Positions 1 to 11,845 are shown, counted from the first letter of the stretch. The stretch is DNA of 64,000 bases from Notospermus geniculatus (GCA_002633025.1 NMRB01000048.1:580789-644788); one strand, 5' to 3'. The notes: a model not told the origin generated them from the letters alone. Numbers and translations: made by a program.

Positions 1-185
1 TATGTGTTCAGTACAATAGCAGCATCAGTTTTAGAAGGCTGATGTTCAGTGATATGATGCAGGCTCCAAGGAATAGATAAGGTGTTAAGATTTTGAGTCA
101 CTCCCCGACACCTTGTTGACGATAAAGAACTGTTCATGTCCATGAAAATAGATCATCAATGAATAGTCGCAATTGTACCTTTCAG
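1..185. other. intron of the DEG/ENaC gene (left edge)
   Basis: No coding sequence was recognised here. The stretch ends in a polypyrimidine tract and an AG (ttgtacctttcag, ending at 185) that serves as the acceptor of the first visible exon. Upstream exons, which should encode TM1 and most of the extracellular domain, must lie beyond the window. Confidence 0.7.
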
Positions 186-1692
186 ATGCATTTTACAAGA
201 ACAAGATCCGCATGTGTGACTGTCCCGCCTCGTGCTGTACCTTTAACTACCGGACTACCCTTTCCCAATCAAGGTTGTCGAACCAATATGTCGAGCGTCT
301 GATACGCCGGAAGGACGCTGTGCCGAAGAGGCTAGCAGACGACTACGCCGCCGCGAAACTCTCCCAGTACACCCACGAATATCGGCAGCTTGAAGGCGAT
401 AAATTCCAAGCCGTCATCGGAGCGTACAGGAACGCTACCACTTGGACGTACCCGCAACTAGGCCAAACAGTCGCCGACATTGTTACCGTCTTGCGCAGTT
501 TTTCAAGCGGCCAGAACGGGCGTAATCAGTTCTTCGATTTCATCAAACGGTTTTTGGATGAATATAACGAGAAGTATCACTCGAAGATATTCTCTGCATT
601 GTCAAGTGCCAAGCATTTGCTTCCGAAGTACCTCGACGTGGTCACAGCCCTCTCGTACGCGAAGAACACCGTCAACTACACAACCAGCTCCATGTCGCAA
701 GACAGAGTCAAGGCCGTCATCCAGACGAAGGTGGATGATTTCAGGGTGCACTACGAACACACCATGCTCGCTATGGAGAAAATCGAGTCGCTCTACATCC
801 AAGGCCAACTGAGGGACTTCACGCGAGAACAGAAGAAGCATCGTTACGACTTCAAGGCAGGTTTAACAGCATTGTACAACAACATCAGCGCCCTCTCCGG
901 CGCCTCGGACGGCGACTACGACAAGTTTTACGTCGTTGCGGAGCACTTCAGTGAAGTTGTAATGCCACAGGGAGCGCGAGCCTACGAGTACTACGGCAAT
1001 AAACTACGTAACATGACGGACAATATGATCAAGTTTCGCCGTGGCCTGACTGAGACGATCAGGGAACTTGCCAAGGGACCGAAAGACTGGATGTTCCTGG
1101 ATGGCAGCCAGTTCTCCACCTCACCCGAGAGTTCTTACATCTACGGGGCAGAACAGAAGTGGACCAACCTTCGGGACGAGTACTTCAGGAATCCTGGGAA
1201 CCTTACGATGAGGTTAAAGATTATAAAATCGGTGCAGAATGACATGTTCAACTTCACCGACTTCATGAAAGGATTAGCTGGCGATGTCAGACGAATGGAG
1301 AAGCTGACGACTACAGCATTGGATCTCTTACAGGACATTTACGTCCAAATCATCGAAGCCGAGATGTTGAAATCCGACACTCTGGCAGGATTTCAGATCT
1401 GGAACATGACCAGTACTTATGTAGATATGACCACCAGGTGGAAACTATTTGCCGCGAACAGGGAATTGTTCCGTTCTGTGTTCATGGACATCATGACAAG
1501 AGTCCGAGAGAAACTTCTCCCGAGAAGAGAGAGACGAACATATTACAGATCAGGCAAGTTTGACGACCTGGTCGATGATTCGAGAACTATGGAGTTAAAT
1601 GTGACCGACTCGTTAAATTATTTAAAGGATTATATGACGTATTTCATAAACAGTGTCAACATTGAGAAGGTGTTGCAAGAAAGAATATACAG
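186..1692 (+). CDS. DEG/ENaC exon with Cys motif and ~470-residue insertion
   Basis: The exon starts after the AG at 184-185, with two bases completing a codon, and ends before GTAAGG at 1693 with two bases of an Arg codon. All 501 complete codons are open. An upstream TTG at 173 could be read as a start but lies in the polypyrimidine tract of the intron, so it is not the start. The first ~32 residues match the family. The rest is helix-like, Cys-free, poor in proline, and rich in Lys, Arg, Asp, Glu and Tyr, with sequons NAT, NYT, NIS, NMT, NLT, NFT, NMT and NVT, as expected for an extracellular domain. Confidence 0.9.
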
Positions 1693-2552
1693 GTAAGGGC
1701 TCTTACAGACATCTGTATGTCAGTGACTTCTTGGATGTCATTAGCATTAGCTGGGCTTGATGACGTGCTGCAAGGCATGTTTTGACAATTTTGGAGCGCA
1801 GTGGTGCAGTGGCAAGGGCGTCGGACTCTTTTACTGATAGGCGATATTCCCGGTCGAGCCGCCAATTTGTTCCCTCAACTGGTCATAAAGGATCGAATGA
1901 GCGGAAGAAGCCGCTACTTGAGTTCCCTGAAAAGGTTTCTGGAGAGGCTGGGGATAAATTGTCAAGTCGCCTGTTCATTTTCTAGTTCTTTAGTATCAAC
2001 ACTCATCAGTTGGTATCTTACCGATTCGTTTCATTTCAGAGAACATTTTAGCCAACTAAATATATACTTCCAAGATACAAATTATAAAATCGAAAGCCAG
2101 GTAGCTTCGTATTCACTGCAGGAGCTATTAGGTATGTTATGTCTGACCACCAGTCACGTAGGGTGGTATCGTCACCATCGTCGACCATGCGCTTTCATTG
2201 CTATGATGTAGAATTGTTCCACCAGGAAATCTGGGGTGCATGGTGATGGGTGACAATGCAGAGTCCAATGCTGTTCAGGTGATCACAACCAACTGAGAAC
2301 AAAATGTTGGCAATAAGAGTCATTCTTGAGAAGTTTGATCTTAGTCGCATTCGTGAAGTTATCATATTTTATTTCCACTGCCTGGCCATAGGTAGGCCTA
2401 CAAGTGTTGAACGTCTCTTTCTCTTTTCAGCCGACATCGGCCTGTACCTGGCCATATTCCTTGGGAGCAGTATCTTCATCCTTATAGAACTTATAGACTT
2501 TGTTCTTCACTCCCTTGCCACCAAAATGTGTGTCGGGGAGAAAAACACGTGA
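186..2552 (+). CDS. DEG/ENaC (ASC) family sodium channel subunit, 3' part, with a giant extracellular insertion
   Basis: Three exons (186-1692, 2040-2131, 2431-2552) join in frame into 572 visible residues, numbered from the first complete codon at 188. The family forms trimeric, amiloride-sensitive sodium channels in the plasma membrane. Visible landmarks in order are a Cys-rich segment CDCPASCC (residues 10-17) followed by TTLSQSRLS (23-31), both typical of the end of the thumb region; the pre-TM2 strand LNIYFQDTNYKIE; then DIGLYLAIFLGSSIFILIEL, which is TM2 with the G-S-S selectivity-filter motif. In known members the LS segment and the LNIYF strand are separated by a few tens of residues. 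Here about 470 residues intervene, with no cysteine and eight N-glycosylation sequons. TM1 and the N-terminal half are outside the window. Family assignment is firm; the ligand or gating stimulus is unknown. Confidence 0.9.
1693..2039 (+). other. DEG/ENaC intron
   Basis: This 347-bp intron runs from GTAAGG to TTTCAG. It holds a tRNA-like segment around 1795-1861 and no coding sequence. Confidence 0.85.
1795..1861 (+). repeat. tRNA-derived repeat (SINE-like) in the intron
   Basis: The segment has an A-box-like TGGTGCAGTGGCAAGGG and, about 40 bases on, a B-box-like CCGGTCGAGCC, spaced as in a tRNA. The acceptor ends do not pair, so it is not a working tRNA gene. It is probably the head of a tRNA-derived SINE. 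Confidence 0.45.
2040..2131 (+). CDS. DEG/ENaC exon, pre-TM2 strand
   Basis: The 92-nt exon follows TTTCAG and precedes GTATGT. The first base completes the Arg codon of the previous exon and the last G begins an Ala codon. It encodes REHFSQLNIYFQDTNYKIES and then QVASYSLQELL, matching the conserved strand that leads into TM2. Confidence 0.9.
2132..2430 (+). other. DEG/ENaC intron
   Basis: This 299-bp intron has donor GTATGT and acceptor CTCTTTTCAG. Nothing else was recognised. Confidence 0.85.
2431..2552 (+). CDS. DEG/ENaC last exon: TM2 and C-terminus
   Basis: The exon encodes ADIGLYLAIFLGSSIFILIE and then LIDFVLHSLATKMCVGEKNT with a TGA stop at 2550-2552. This is the TM2 helix with the G-S-S filter and an acidic Glu at its inner end, followed by a cytoplasmic tail of only ~16 residues. 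The tail has no PY motif of the kind that controls vertebrate ENaC turnover. Confidence 0.92.
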
Positions 2553-3322
2553 CACATGGAAGACTGGTGTTAAAAATGTGCTCTCAACTCGAACTTGTGT
2601 CAAAAAAGAGGATTGGATACAAGCGTCCAGAAGCGTCATCCAATGAGAGTCAAGTCGACGTTCATTGGTTGACCATCATGTCCCGTCATGCTTCACGACT
2701 TGACCGGATGACGTCACAGAAGCGTCCAACCTTCGCCGATGCTGCCGAAATGCACAAGAAACTCATTCGAAGTCGATGGATGTGGCTGCAATTACATTAT
2801 ACAATTCCTCCTGATTGGTCACCATTGGATACAAGTAAACGTGTTATGTATATTTTGAAACTTTGTTTTTCTCGTAATGGATTTGCAGCCAGTTTTGGTT
2901 TTCTTGTACATGTACATGTAGTGAGTTTTCCTAAATATGTTGGTTGTGTCGTTTACAATACATTTACAAACCATAATCTGTACACTCCGGATCCAATCCA
3001 TGAAACGATGACGTGATTCTAAAGCATCGAAAAGTATAACAACTTTTTTGGTTTGCACTAATCTGTTCTCTTGGTTTTTGTTGAAGTGACGTTGATTTTT
3101 CATTATTTGGTGGTAACTTTTTAAAGAGCATTGCCAGTAACGGTGCATCAACTGTTGTTTTTAGCAGTCCTCATATTGGTGGTGTAGCAAAGTGCAAAAC
3201 AGATCAAAAAACCCTCTGAATGTTTTTTTTTGTCTGTGAATGCCGGAAATACAATATATCTGCTGCAATCTCGTGTCTTTTACAGAGTAAAATGGCATAT
3301 CATCTTAAACAAAACGTATGAG

Positions 3323-3359
3323 CTTGGAGGAATTATTCTGAGAGTATAATTCCTCCAAG
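3323..3359. repeat. perfect short hairpin
   Basis: Arms of 14 bp (CTTGGAGGAATTAT and its exact reverse complement) flank a 9-base loop. It may be the core of a decayed foldback element. Confidence 0.7.
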
Positions 3360-3996
3360 GTATGAGATACATTTCATATGGTTAATCAACTGGTGATGTA
3401 TGATGCTGTTCCAAGACAAAATCATAAGATGTCCACGTATCTTTTGCACGGGACCCTGCCACCGATTCATGATTGATATTTCAATAGTTTTCCGTCATTT
3501 TATTCAGCACCTTCGCCGAGACATTGTCGCCTAATTCTTACCAAACCCGGACACATCAATGATCCGCTCTGGAAATGAGGTTTCAGCTCCGAAACTTCCT
3601 CTCGATGTACATGTACCAGTTAGGGTTCATATAGAGGGAGACAAACCTGAAAACGCTTTTGGGGAAAATTCCCCTGGGGGGGGGGAGCACTTGGTAGATG
3701 TAGCTGTCGATTTCGTCTTGCCGGATACATTATGCGGTGCTCCAGTGGCCCACAACGTAGGATTTACATTATATGTAAATCTTGTATCCATAGTATATAT
3801 CTTAATATACATCCTAGACGATTAGTTCCGCCAGGCTTTGTGGGTAGGCCTACTGTCCCCAGGGTCCGTGCCTTCGTGATGTAGGTCTGCTGAGTGGCGA
3901 TCCCACGATGATTTTCGACATATCAGCACATTTTCTTGATCAAGACTAGCACAAGTTTCCGTTCTTCCCGTATAGTCAGTCCCGCGATATCCCCCG

Positions 3997-4016
3997 TACA
4001 GGGTGTTCCAAAAAGT
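3997..4016 (+). mobile_element. possible mariner-type terminal repeat, solo
   Basis: The sequence TA-CAGGGTGTTCCAAAAAGT resembles the ends of mariner elements (CAGGGTGTCCCAAAAGT type) and is preceded by the expected TA. No opposite end was found nearby, so at most this is a relic. Confidence 0.3.
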
Positions 4017-4670
4017 ATCACCTCTACAAGCCCGCCCATTGCACACGGGATATATTTTCGTACCCCCTCTAAAACAGCCGTGCTTTACGAAAGTATTGGC
4101 CTAAGCATCATGGTGGTCGCAATGCGAATCATTTCCATATCAGACGACAAAAGTAAAAAAAAATCCGATCATAAGTTCCCCCTAAGTGACCTATTAAGTT
4201 AATAATTCCTGCCTAGTCATACAGCAAAAAAGCCAAATCTTCCAGACTTCAGGTCAACGAGCAAGCTTTATTTTAAGAACTTGTATTCCGTTCATTGTCA
4301 TAGTTTAAACGACTGTTATCATAGGTCTGAACGATATAATGACGACGATATCTTCCAAGGCAGAACAGCGCAGGTGTATAGTATAGCACTTTTGACCATG
4401 GTTCAGCTCAAAAAAATTGCGGGCTTTTTTCGCGACCTTTTCACCATAGGATATTCCGGAGAAAAATGCAGGTATAAACCATGTATCAAATACAAAGAGT
4501 TAAAGCATTTCAAACTTTTCACTTTTCACCACTCAGGTCGAGTTTTTCCATATTGTTCTTGAGAAATAAGCACTCAGGATGACTTTCAGCCCAATATGAT
4601 TCACCAACTTAAAAAACCAAAGAACATTAATCAGTATGTCACTCTTGTAATGGGTTACTTTTAAAGGTTC

Positions 4671-4797
4671 TGGGACCTTATTCACGAAGCTCCCGTAACT
4701 TACGGGAGTGCGCAAACTATTGTCCTTTTGCGGACAACCTATTGTTCACTATCAGCCTGACAAAGGATTTTACGGGGGCTTTGTGAATAAGGTCCCA
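4671..4797. mobile_element. foldback/MITE, TGGGACCTTATTCAC ends
   Basis: A 127-bp element begins TGGGACCTTATTCACGAAGC and ends with the reverse complement of TGGGACCTTATTCACAAAGC. The outer 15 bp are perfect and the match extends to about 28 bp. An inner palindrome CTCCCGTAACTTACGGGAG lies in the left half. Confidence 0.75.
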
Positions 4798-4953
4798 GTT
4801 GTTACGACTGACTTGTCGTAGGGCCACAGTTCAAACCCGACGCCCGAGTGATACCGTCATCAACTCCCCGATCTATTGGTCAGCTGTACTGTGACCAGGG
4901 GTCTAAACCAGTATAATCAAGACGCGCGGTCTTTTGGGTCGAATCATCATCGA

Positions 4954-5110
4954 CATCCTGCGAAAGTCGGTCATGACAGGTCAGAAGGGGTAAACAAACC
5001 TGGGCCTAGTGCATTGTACAGACCATAAGCACATGAACCAACTGTACAAATGCGCTAGGCCAAGGTTTGTTTACCCCTTCTGAGCTGTCATGGCCGACTT
5101 TCGCAGGATG
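4954..5110. mobile_element. long inverted repeat (~66-bp arms)
   Basis: The arms start CATCCTGCGAAAGTCGG on the left and end with its near-complement CCGACTTTCGCAGGATG on the right. They match over about 66 bp with scattered mismatches around a short spacer. This is a nonautonomous foldback element. Confidence 0.75.
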
Positions 5111-5522
5111 CCTATTGTCTTCAGATTCTCAAGAGTAATCTGAGATTTATTTTAATTGGAGAAGCCCCCTCTATTGATCACGTGAAGAAGAGACTATATG
5201 GGCTGAAGTCCAACCAATATTGCAAACAATGAACGATGCACTTCCGATCACAACTGCCTTGTTTCTCGGTACACACCCTCTCTCTGCTGCAGTCCAACCT
5301 ATATTGCCCACAACGACGATGCACTTCCATTCAACTAGATACTGCCCGCGCGTAACATTTTGTAAGAATGAACCTTGATCGAGATGAGACTCGCCCGACA
5401 ACAAAACAGCCCCGAGATTCCGATCACAATTGTCTCGTTTAGGTGCACAGCCTTTTAACAAAATAAATCCACAAAAAACAAGACGCTGAAAGAACGGCTG
5501 CGTACTTGTATAGTACATGTAC

Positions 5523-5633
5523 AGGGTTTTCGCAAAGCCTCCGAAACGCCAACGCGAACGTCTCTCCTTTTGTTCGATCCTCTCTTCGTTGGCGTTCGCT
5601 TTGACGTTTCGGGGGCTTTGCGAAAACTCCCTA
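5523..5633. mobile_element. foldback element, TTTTCGCAAAGCC family
   Basis: The left arm (AGGGTTTTCGCAAAGCC, then CCGAAACGCCAACGCGAACG) is inverted on the right (CGTTGGCGTTCGC, then GGGGGCTTTGCGAAAACTCC). Related copies occur at 16751-16868 and 20655-20785. Confidence 0.7.
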
Positions 5634-5981
5634 GTATCACCTTGTCTATTGACTGTATACATGACTTAACCATTCACGGTGCGTTCTTTTTGCACCAGTT
5701 CGCGAAAAGATGCATCCATGTTCTGATAATGCAAGCAGATCATTTAATTGTCATTAGGTGTAGAGGAAATGGTGTACTCTGACTTTTTTAAATATGTTTA
5801 ACCCTTTGAGGATCACCAAACCATTATCAATTTCCTCCAATGTACATGTACATACATTACTTATTTACTTTATTTGAGAAATTCGAATCGCCCTGCCTGA
5901 GGGATCATCTCCACCCTCTAACCAGGTTATCAATGTTAGTAACGTATTCATCTGTTGATTGACGTTTGCAATTGCATCATT

Positions 5982-6132
5982 GGGGAGGTTTCGCTATCAA
6001 ACGATAAACCAAAACTTTACGACAACGTTATTTTTCATACTACACATTAACCGGATTTTGCATTGCATTTTCGGTACAAAAATAAAGTTGTCGTTAACGT
6101 TTACGTTTATCGTTTGATTTCGAAACCTCCCT
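5982..6132. mobile_element. foldback element, GGGAGGTTTCG ends
   Basis: GGGGAGGTTTCGCTATCAAA on the left is matched by the inverted TTTGATTTCGAAACCTCCCT on the right, and the pairing continues inward through AACGATAAAC/GTTTATCGTT. Confidence 0.65.
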
Positions 6133-8298
6133 ATTAAATACTGCTTCAACAAACGACTTACAGCTTCTACATTGTACTTCAGACGACAAAACGTGTTGCT
6201 ACATGCTAAGTACTTCCTGTACCTACCGCTAACGATCAAAATCTTCATCTTAATAGGCCTTGGATCGTTCGTACAAGCTTAGAGCCAACCTGAATGTATA
6301 TATGCACGTGAATCGGCCTCAAAAGGTTTCATCCAACAATATCTAAATAATGAATCAAATCGATGGGTATGTCCTTAAGACAGGTGTTTTCGTTTTCGTT
6401 TTCACTCGCCAATGGACTACGGAACTTTGTAATGTTCCGCTATACAAAACTTAGGACATATCGTCGCATCTCCGCCACTGTTCGATATAATGTTACATGT
6501 ATCTTCCTCTAAAAGTGTTATTTTCCGATGCAACTTTCTGATTATTGATGGAGTGCACCAATATTGGTTCTGTCAAGAATACATCGCGTGAGTTCCATTC
6601 TTGATTCTGGTGATTCAATTGACGTCAGTCTGGGACAGTGTTCCCAAAGTGGGTCACCCTGACCTATATACCATTTTTCTCGTATTTATCCTCCACTACT
6701 AAAATTGTTTTATGTTTTTTGATGCATACTTTCTTGGGTCAAAAAGTCGTCGTGATAGTGCTCTTTTTATACATGCCTCGCGTCAACTAAATTTTATATA
6801 ATAATGGGATCAACTTGCCGGAAAAGATTTGAGTCACCGCCTCATATTTGCTGATCTGGTGGTTCTGTCGATATTATTCGGGATACTTGTGATGCATGCT
6901 GACACACACTTATATTCCTCCACAGCATAAAATAGTTCGTCAAGGAAGAACCAGTTCGTTCTGAATGTAGACAATGTATTATCGATTGTTGTTTCATCCA
7001 CAAAAAATCACAATGACAAATGCTCGTATAGTTCAATTTTGTTTTTTCCAGACTAGCAAATGGTTACTTGTAGTTTATATGTATACTTATAAATATATCG
7101 AATGAATCCATAGCATGGACTGCTCCGTACTTTGCATCCGTTCCACTTCATACAACCAGATTTATGGTGCCACTTATCATATCTCGAGAGCATCTTAACT
7201 GCGTCACAGTTTACATTACCAATTTTCCAATTCTTCGCGGCCAACATAGCGGAAATATTGAAGATTATCTGGCCAACAGTTTTTTCAAAACAGATAAATG
7301 TAAATAAGTCACGAGCACTAGTTTCTGAGCTGCTTAATTGTTGTTTGCAACTGATATTAAAGGTAAGCTTGCCACGTGCATAAGGCTGTAAGAATGTCGC
7401 TATTAGGGAAGGAATTGAAGCTATACCCACCGTAAGTAGGTTAAAGTGAATCTAGGCAGAATTGTACGACTTTTGATAGACTACAATGTATATGGTTGTT
7501 TCATTACACAAAATGTCTTACGGACTTATCTCACACGTTGTATTTATACATGAGAATGCAATCAAGTTTCACGTATTGTATTCTTTATATTAATATATGT
7601 TCTTCGGTTCATTCCGAGCGTATGACGTGCTAAACGCGGATGAATATTGCAGATCCTTTCTCGCACTCAGACGACAGCCAATCGGCCACAGAAAAATGGC
7701 GGTGTTCTAAAAACCTGGTCCCCAGCCCCGTACGACTTGTCCCACAACAAGTCTGGGCTGAAGAACCAAGCCAGTTTTTTTATACCACGACGCTGTAAGC
7801 CACGTGGTCAAGCTTCCAAGTGTCAGTGAACGCCATTTTTGCGTTGCCGTTCATTTTAAAATTCGCCCAGTTACACTACATGTAAGTTGATCTCTTGCCC
7901 ATTTTCTGGCGATGCGTTTTTTGATCCCTCAACCGGCCTGTCGTCTGGGTCACCGGAAATGGATGGTATGTTTTGTACAAATGTAAATAAGGTGGAGTTT
8001 GTTTTTTAATTTTATTTGGCGTGTAAAAGTGTAACAAATTCGTCGAATCATGACATAGGCTCTAATTGCGTAGAATATTGTATTTTAACTGTTCAATCGA
8101 ACAAATTGTTTGTTAAATTTGCTCAATTTGCATATCTCTGGCCGTACACTCTCAGTGCAACCTTCTGCCAGGATTTCCTGGATTCTATTTACTTTGTTAT
8201 AGCATCACCTGGCGGTTGTAGGCTCCTGCTTCGCTTCATCCGTAGTAGCAGAGAGGTAGGCCTAGATTCTTCAGTTTCATTGCAATCCACGTGACATT

Positions 8299-8417
8299 GG
8301 CTGATATTCATAAAGGCTAGCAAGTACCTTTACTTCGAGTTTTGTGGTACATTTACATTGGACATCGCTGTGCAAATCTTACGTCAAAGCATTTGCTAAC
8401 TTTTATAAACATCAGCC
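8299..8417. mobile_element. foldback element, GGCTGATATTCATAAA family
   Basis: The element starts GGCTGATATTCATAAAGGC and ends in the partial inverse TTATAAACATCAGCC. The interior (ACATTTACATTGGACATCGC) is shared with a second copy at 61405-61524. Confidence 0.6.
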
Positions 8418-10451
8418 CTTGTATATCGTCACCTCTATGTTTTCGTCTCGTCGTATTCTCGCGGACGTACTAGCATATTGTACAGCCACAAGTTCAATGA
8501 GTGAACCTGATGGCACAGACTGTAAGGTTCATTCATGGTGTGGCCTATCGACTGTATCTTGACAGCATCATGTTCAAAACCGAAAGGCCCTGCATACATG
8601 TACAGTGCACGACTCATTTTCCACATGCCACTTAGAATCAACGTTATTTTCCATGGATCTACTTCAAAACTCTTTCAAGTAACATTTCAAATCATTTCTT
8701 GTTGACAATATCTTTCGTCGGGAGGACTTATTCACGGTGAAGAATGTGTCAGCGTGGTAACCGAAATCTTCCATTGTGTTCCGTGTATTTTACATCACAC
8801 TCTGTATAAAGGTAAATGAATATTGCTATGATAATTGAATATTAAGTAGGAGTTAGCTTCCTGCACCCAGATGGACTCAACAGTTAATATGGGCGGTGTT
8901 TATTCTTTCTTAATGATATTTTCTTAGTTAGCTCTCTAACTTTATGTACTCAATTTCTTACCTCCGCCATAAGTGTGGATGCAGTGTCAGGTTCTATAAA
9001 CTGTTGACAAATTCCCGTACACACCTCTTGCAATGCTTGCACTCCACTCAGTGTTCATACCTACCTGCCCGCTGAAGTCTACTCTTACAACCATTGCTAC
9101 AATTGGAAGACCATTTTCAAGTTAGTATTAATAGAGGGCGCTGTGATGGTGTGGCAAAATTACAATCGCCTCCAACCAATCAATGATTAGCTTGCATTCA
9201 ATAGGCTGCATAGTATCGAAGGCACGATATGGCATGTTCAACTATATTTGCAGTTTGCACCAATGAAAAAGTGTTTTAGATTCTCCTTGGCCACACCCAC
9301 TGCCTGTCATTGGTTAGTAAAGTGTAGTGTGTTAGCCAATGGCGACCGTCGTTACAATGGTCAGTGTCAATAGACCAAATTTTGCCAAGTAGGCCTACCA
9401 CAGAGGAGGAGTGTTGAGTTATCACAGCATTATGTATTCCTGGTGCTTATTACAAAACATCAGTTCTTGCACTCCGAAGTTTTTACTAGCACTGCACTGC
9501 AGCAGACGACATCTCTTGTAAAGAAATTCCATTGTCACAGATGTGGTTCAGGGAAAAAAATTTGAAGATATCTCTTCATTTTTACCCACACAGACGTTCT
9601 ATCGTACATATTTACATTTTCCAGCCAAGTTGCGTTGAAATTAACTCAGCTAACTGTACATTGTACGCCTGGTAGGCCTACTTAAAAATGAATGTCTTGA
9701 ATCTATTTATTTCGTTGGGTGTCGTTGTTAATACTGCAGAATCTCTCTACACTTGTATTATAGGCCATTCCCTGTTTTGTTCAATCCCTCTAACATTAAT
9801 TATGATAATTATGTACGTTTCCGTGGTTATAATTGGATTGTAAGATATTTCCCGGTGTTGTTAGTGACGACTGCACGAGTACGGGGTACATTTCAAGTTT
9901 GACTCTACATTAGTTCATTGATGCCGATGTACAGGTAAATCTACTTACGTATGCTCCCAGAATGGTCATTGTCTTTATCTACACTCACGTGGCCTATGGT
10001 TCGATGTCGCCCTGCTGATGACAATAATAATTGGCTTTATATGTGGTTCAGGCTGATTCATAGTATTTCCTTATACTCTCTCCTAACTCGTTGACCGCCT
10101 TTCTCATGCTGTGCTTGCAAGTAAAAGCCAACACACACGTCAAAATAATAATGTTCAAACCTTTTTTTAGACATTTTCATTTTCATTTTTATTGCTGGCA
10201 GTTTAATGGCTCCGCGCTGTCATTCCAACACCACAACGGTTGTAGTTTGCGGCACTTAATATAGGTGGCGGTCTTCATCTTTTGTACCGTCTTCTCGACT
10301 TTATGACTGACATTACAGAATACTCTAAAGAACAGTAACAAGACTAATGTCCGTAAACTGTAGGAGGACTCATTGACAAAAACACGAATCTCATGATCGA
10401 TGCTGCAAACCATGCCTATTTGCTGTCGGGTTGTGCATCCTGAAGAACTCA

Positions 10452-10576
10452 GGGCCCATATTCATAAAACCTTGCTAGCTTAGTTGGTTGCTAGTTGCGC
10501 ACATTGGCCTGTACAAACTAGGCACTTTAGCAGGCAACTACATGTAAGCCTAGCAAGGTTTTATGAATATGGGCCC
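10452..10576. mobile_element. foldback/MITE, GGGCCCATATTCATAAAA ends
   Basis: The 125-bp element has near-perfect terminal inverted repeats of about 28 bp that begin GGGCCCATATTCATAAAACC. Similar ends occur at 14149-14256 and 14300-14405. Confidence 0.8.
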
Positions 10577-10743
10577 TGGTCCACTATAGCGTCGCTCCAA
10601 GCTCGTGCTCGTGTGTGCGAGCTAGAGAGCGATGCTAAGAGGACCCGATTCCTTCAGGATGAAATCGCCTAACAAATTATTGATATTCGATTTTTGTTTT
10701 GATGTCCGAGGAAACTAATCACTTCATCTGTATTAGTCTGTCG

Positions 10744-10837
10744 CATCCTCCCATCGCAGGGCTTTGGTCTCGCTCCTCTTCATACTCTCGCGAGCGTATG
10801 AAGAGGAGCGAGACCAAAGCCCTGCGATGGGAGGATG
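10744..10837. repeat. perfect 42-bp inverted repeat with 10-base loop
   Basis: The left arm (10744-10785, starting CATCCTCCCATCGCAGGGC) is the exact reverse complement of the right arm (10796-10837). The 10-base loop TCTCGCGAGC contains the palindrome CTCGCGAG. With no mismatch in 42 bp, the structure is either very young or maintained. Confidence 0.9.
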
Positions 10838-11126
10838 AGTGTGTCGATACCGGTAACTTTTGGTAAAGATATTCACGGCCACTCGGGAAATGAGAACTTG
10901 TGACGTTAATAGGTGATGAAGATTTTACAGATTTAGCTTTTATCTGAAGATAAAGGGACTTATTCTTCCATTCTTTTCGCTCACTCGAACAGGCAAATTA
11001 TAATGTATTGTATTTCGTATACATCGCATCTCTATACTACTGCTGCCCCATTGAGTCAGTGCAAGTTCAACTCCTTTTTTTCCTTATTCGGGATACTAAT
11101 GTGCAATCGAGCACGGTAGATGTACC

Positions 11127-11259
11127 CATGTACACATCCTGAGAACATCAGGAGTTCTTAGCGCTCGCTCCGTTCGTCACCGGACACAAACCGTTTGAGT
11201 GAGGTGACAAAGGGAGCGAGCGCTAAGAACCCGTGATGTTCTCGGGATGTGTGTACATG
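11127..11259. mobile_element. foldback element
   Basis: The arms begin CATGTACACATCCTGAGAAC and end with the inverse GTTCTCGGGATGTGTGTACATG. The inner part AGTTCTTAGCGCTCGCTCC pairs with GGGAGCGAGCGCTAAGAAC. Confidence 0.7.
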
Positions 11260-11554
11260 CACATGTAGTTGCAAGTACAACAGGCCATGACGCATTGAGT
11301 ACCGTTTTGGGTATGTTTGTGTAATATTCCTTGATCCTTGATACTGTATATTTATGGTATTATCTTGTTGCCAAGAAGACGAGATCACTATTTTTTGTCC
11401 GAGGGATATCGATGTCTTCTGAACACCAGGGCAGTGCAGCGTAGGCCTAACCTCGTGAGCAGATAGTTCGACTTGAAAAATTGTTCACTTTTTGTTTTGC
11501 CGTCTACACATGCCTATACGGGAGCATAAGGTGGCCTTACCAGAAGACATTAGC

Positions 11555-11668
11555 CCGTATTCTAGAAGCCTCCTTAACTCTAAGATCCACTTTAATCTTT
11601 TGTATTCTACCCTGCAAACAATAGCTAAAGGTAGACCTTATAGACTTAAGGAAGGTTCTAGAATACGG
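11555..11668. mobile_element. foldback MITE, CCGTATTCTAGAA family, copy 1
   Basis: The ends are CCGTATTCTAGAAGCC and the inverse GGTTCTAGAATACGG. The interior has CCCTGCAAACAATAGCTAAA. Two more copies lie at 12740-12848 and 12870-12987. Confidence 0.75.
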
Positions 11669-11845
11669 ACCAATGTCCTAAAGGCATGTAGCCTACGTCA
11701 GGGAAAATTAGAAAGGTAATACATGTAAAATCTTTGTTGGTACATGTATGTGAGGTGGGTGGTTGAAAAAAATCTCGAACGATTTTCAGTTACAGCAACG
11801 ATTTGCAGTTGCCTGAGTATTGAAAATGTATTCAATCGTTTGCCA

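Noticed and set aside
173-185. Start codon at 173 for the ENaC open frame
   Set aside because: It is TTG within a polypyrimidine tract ending in AG; the conserved part begins after it, so this is an intron-exon boundary.
2528-3016. 162-codon frame overlapping the ENaC 3' end
   Set aside because: Overlaps the true last exon in another frame, has no recognisable domain, and runs through simple ACATGT repeat.
5171-5662. 163-codon minus-strand frame
   Set aside because: Built largely from degenerate direct repeats and a foldback element; composition is not protein-like.
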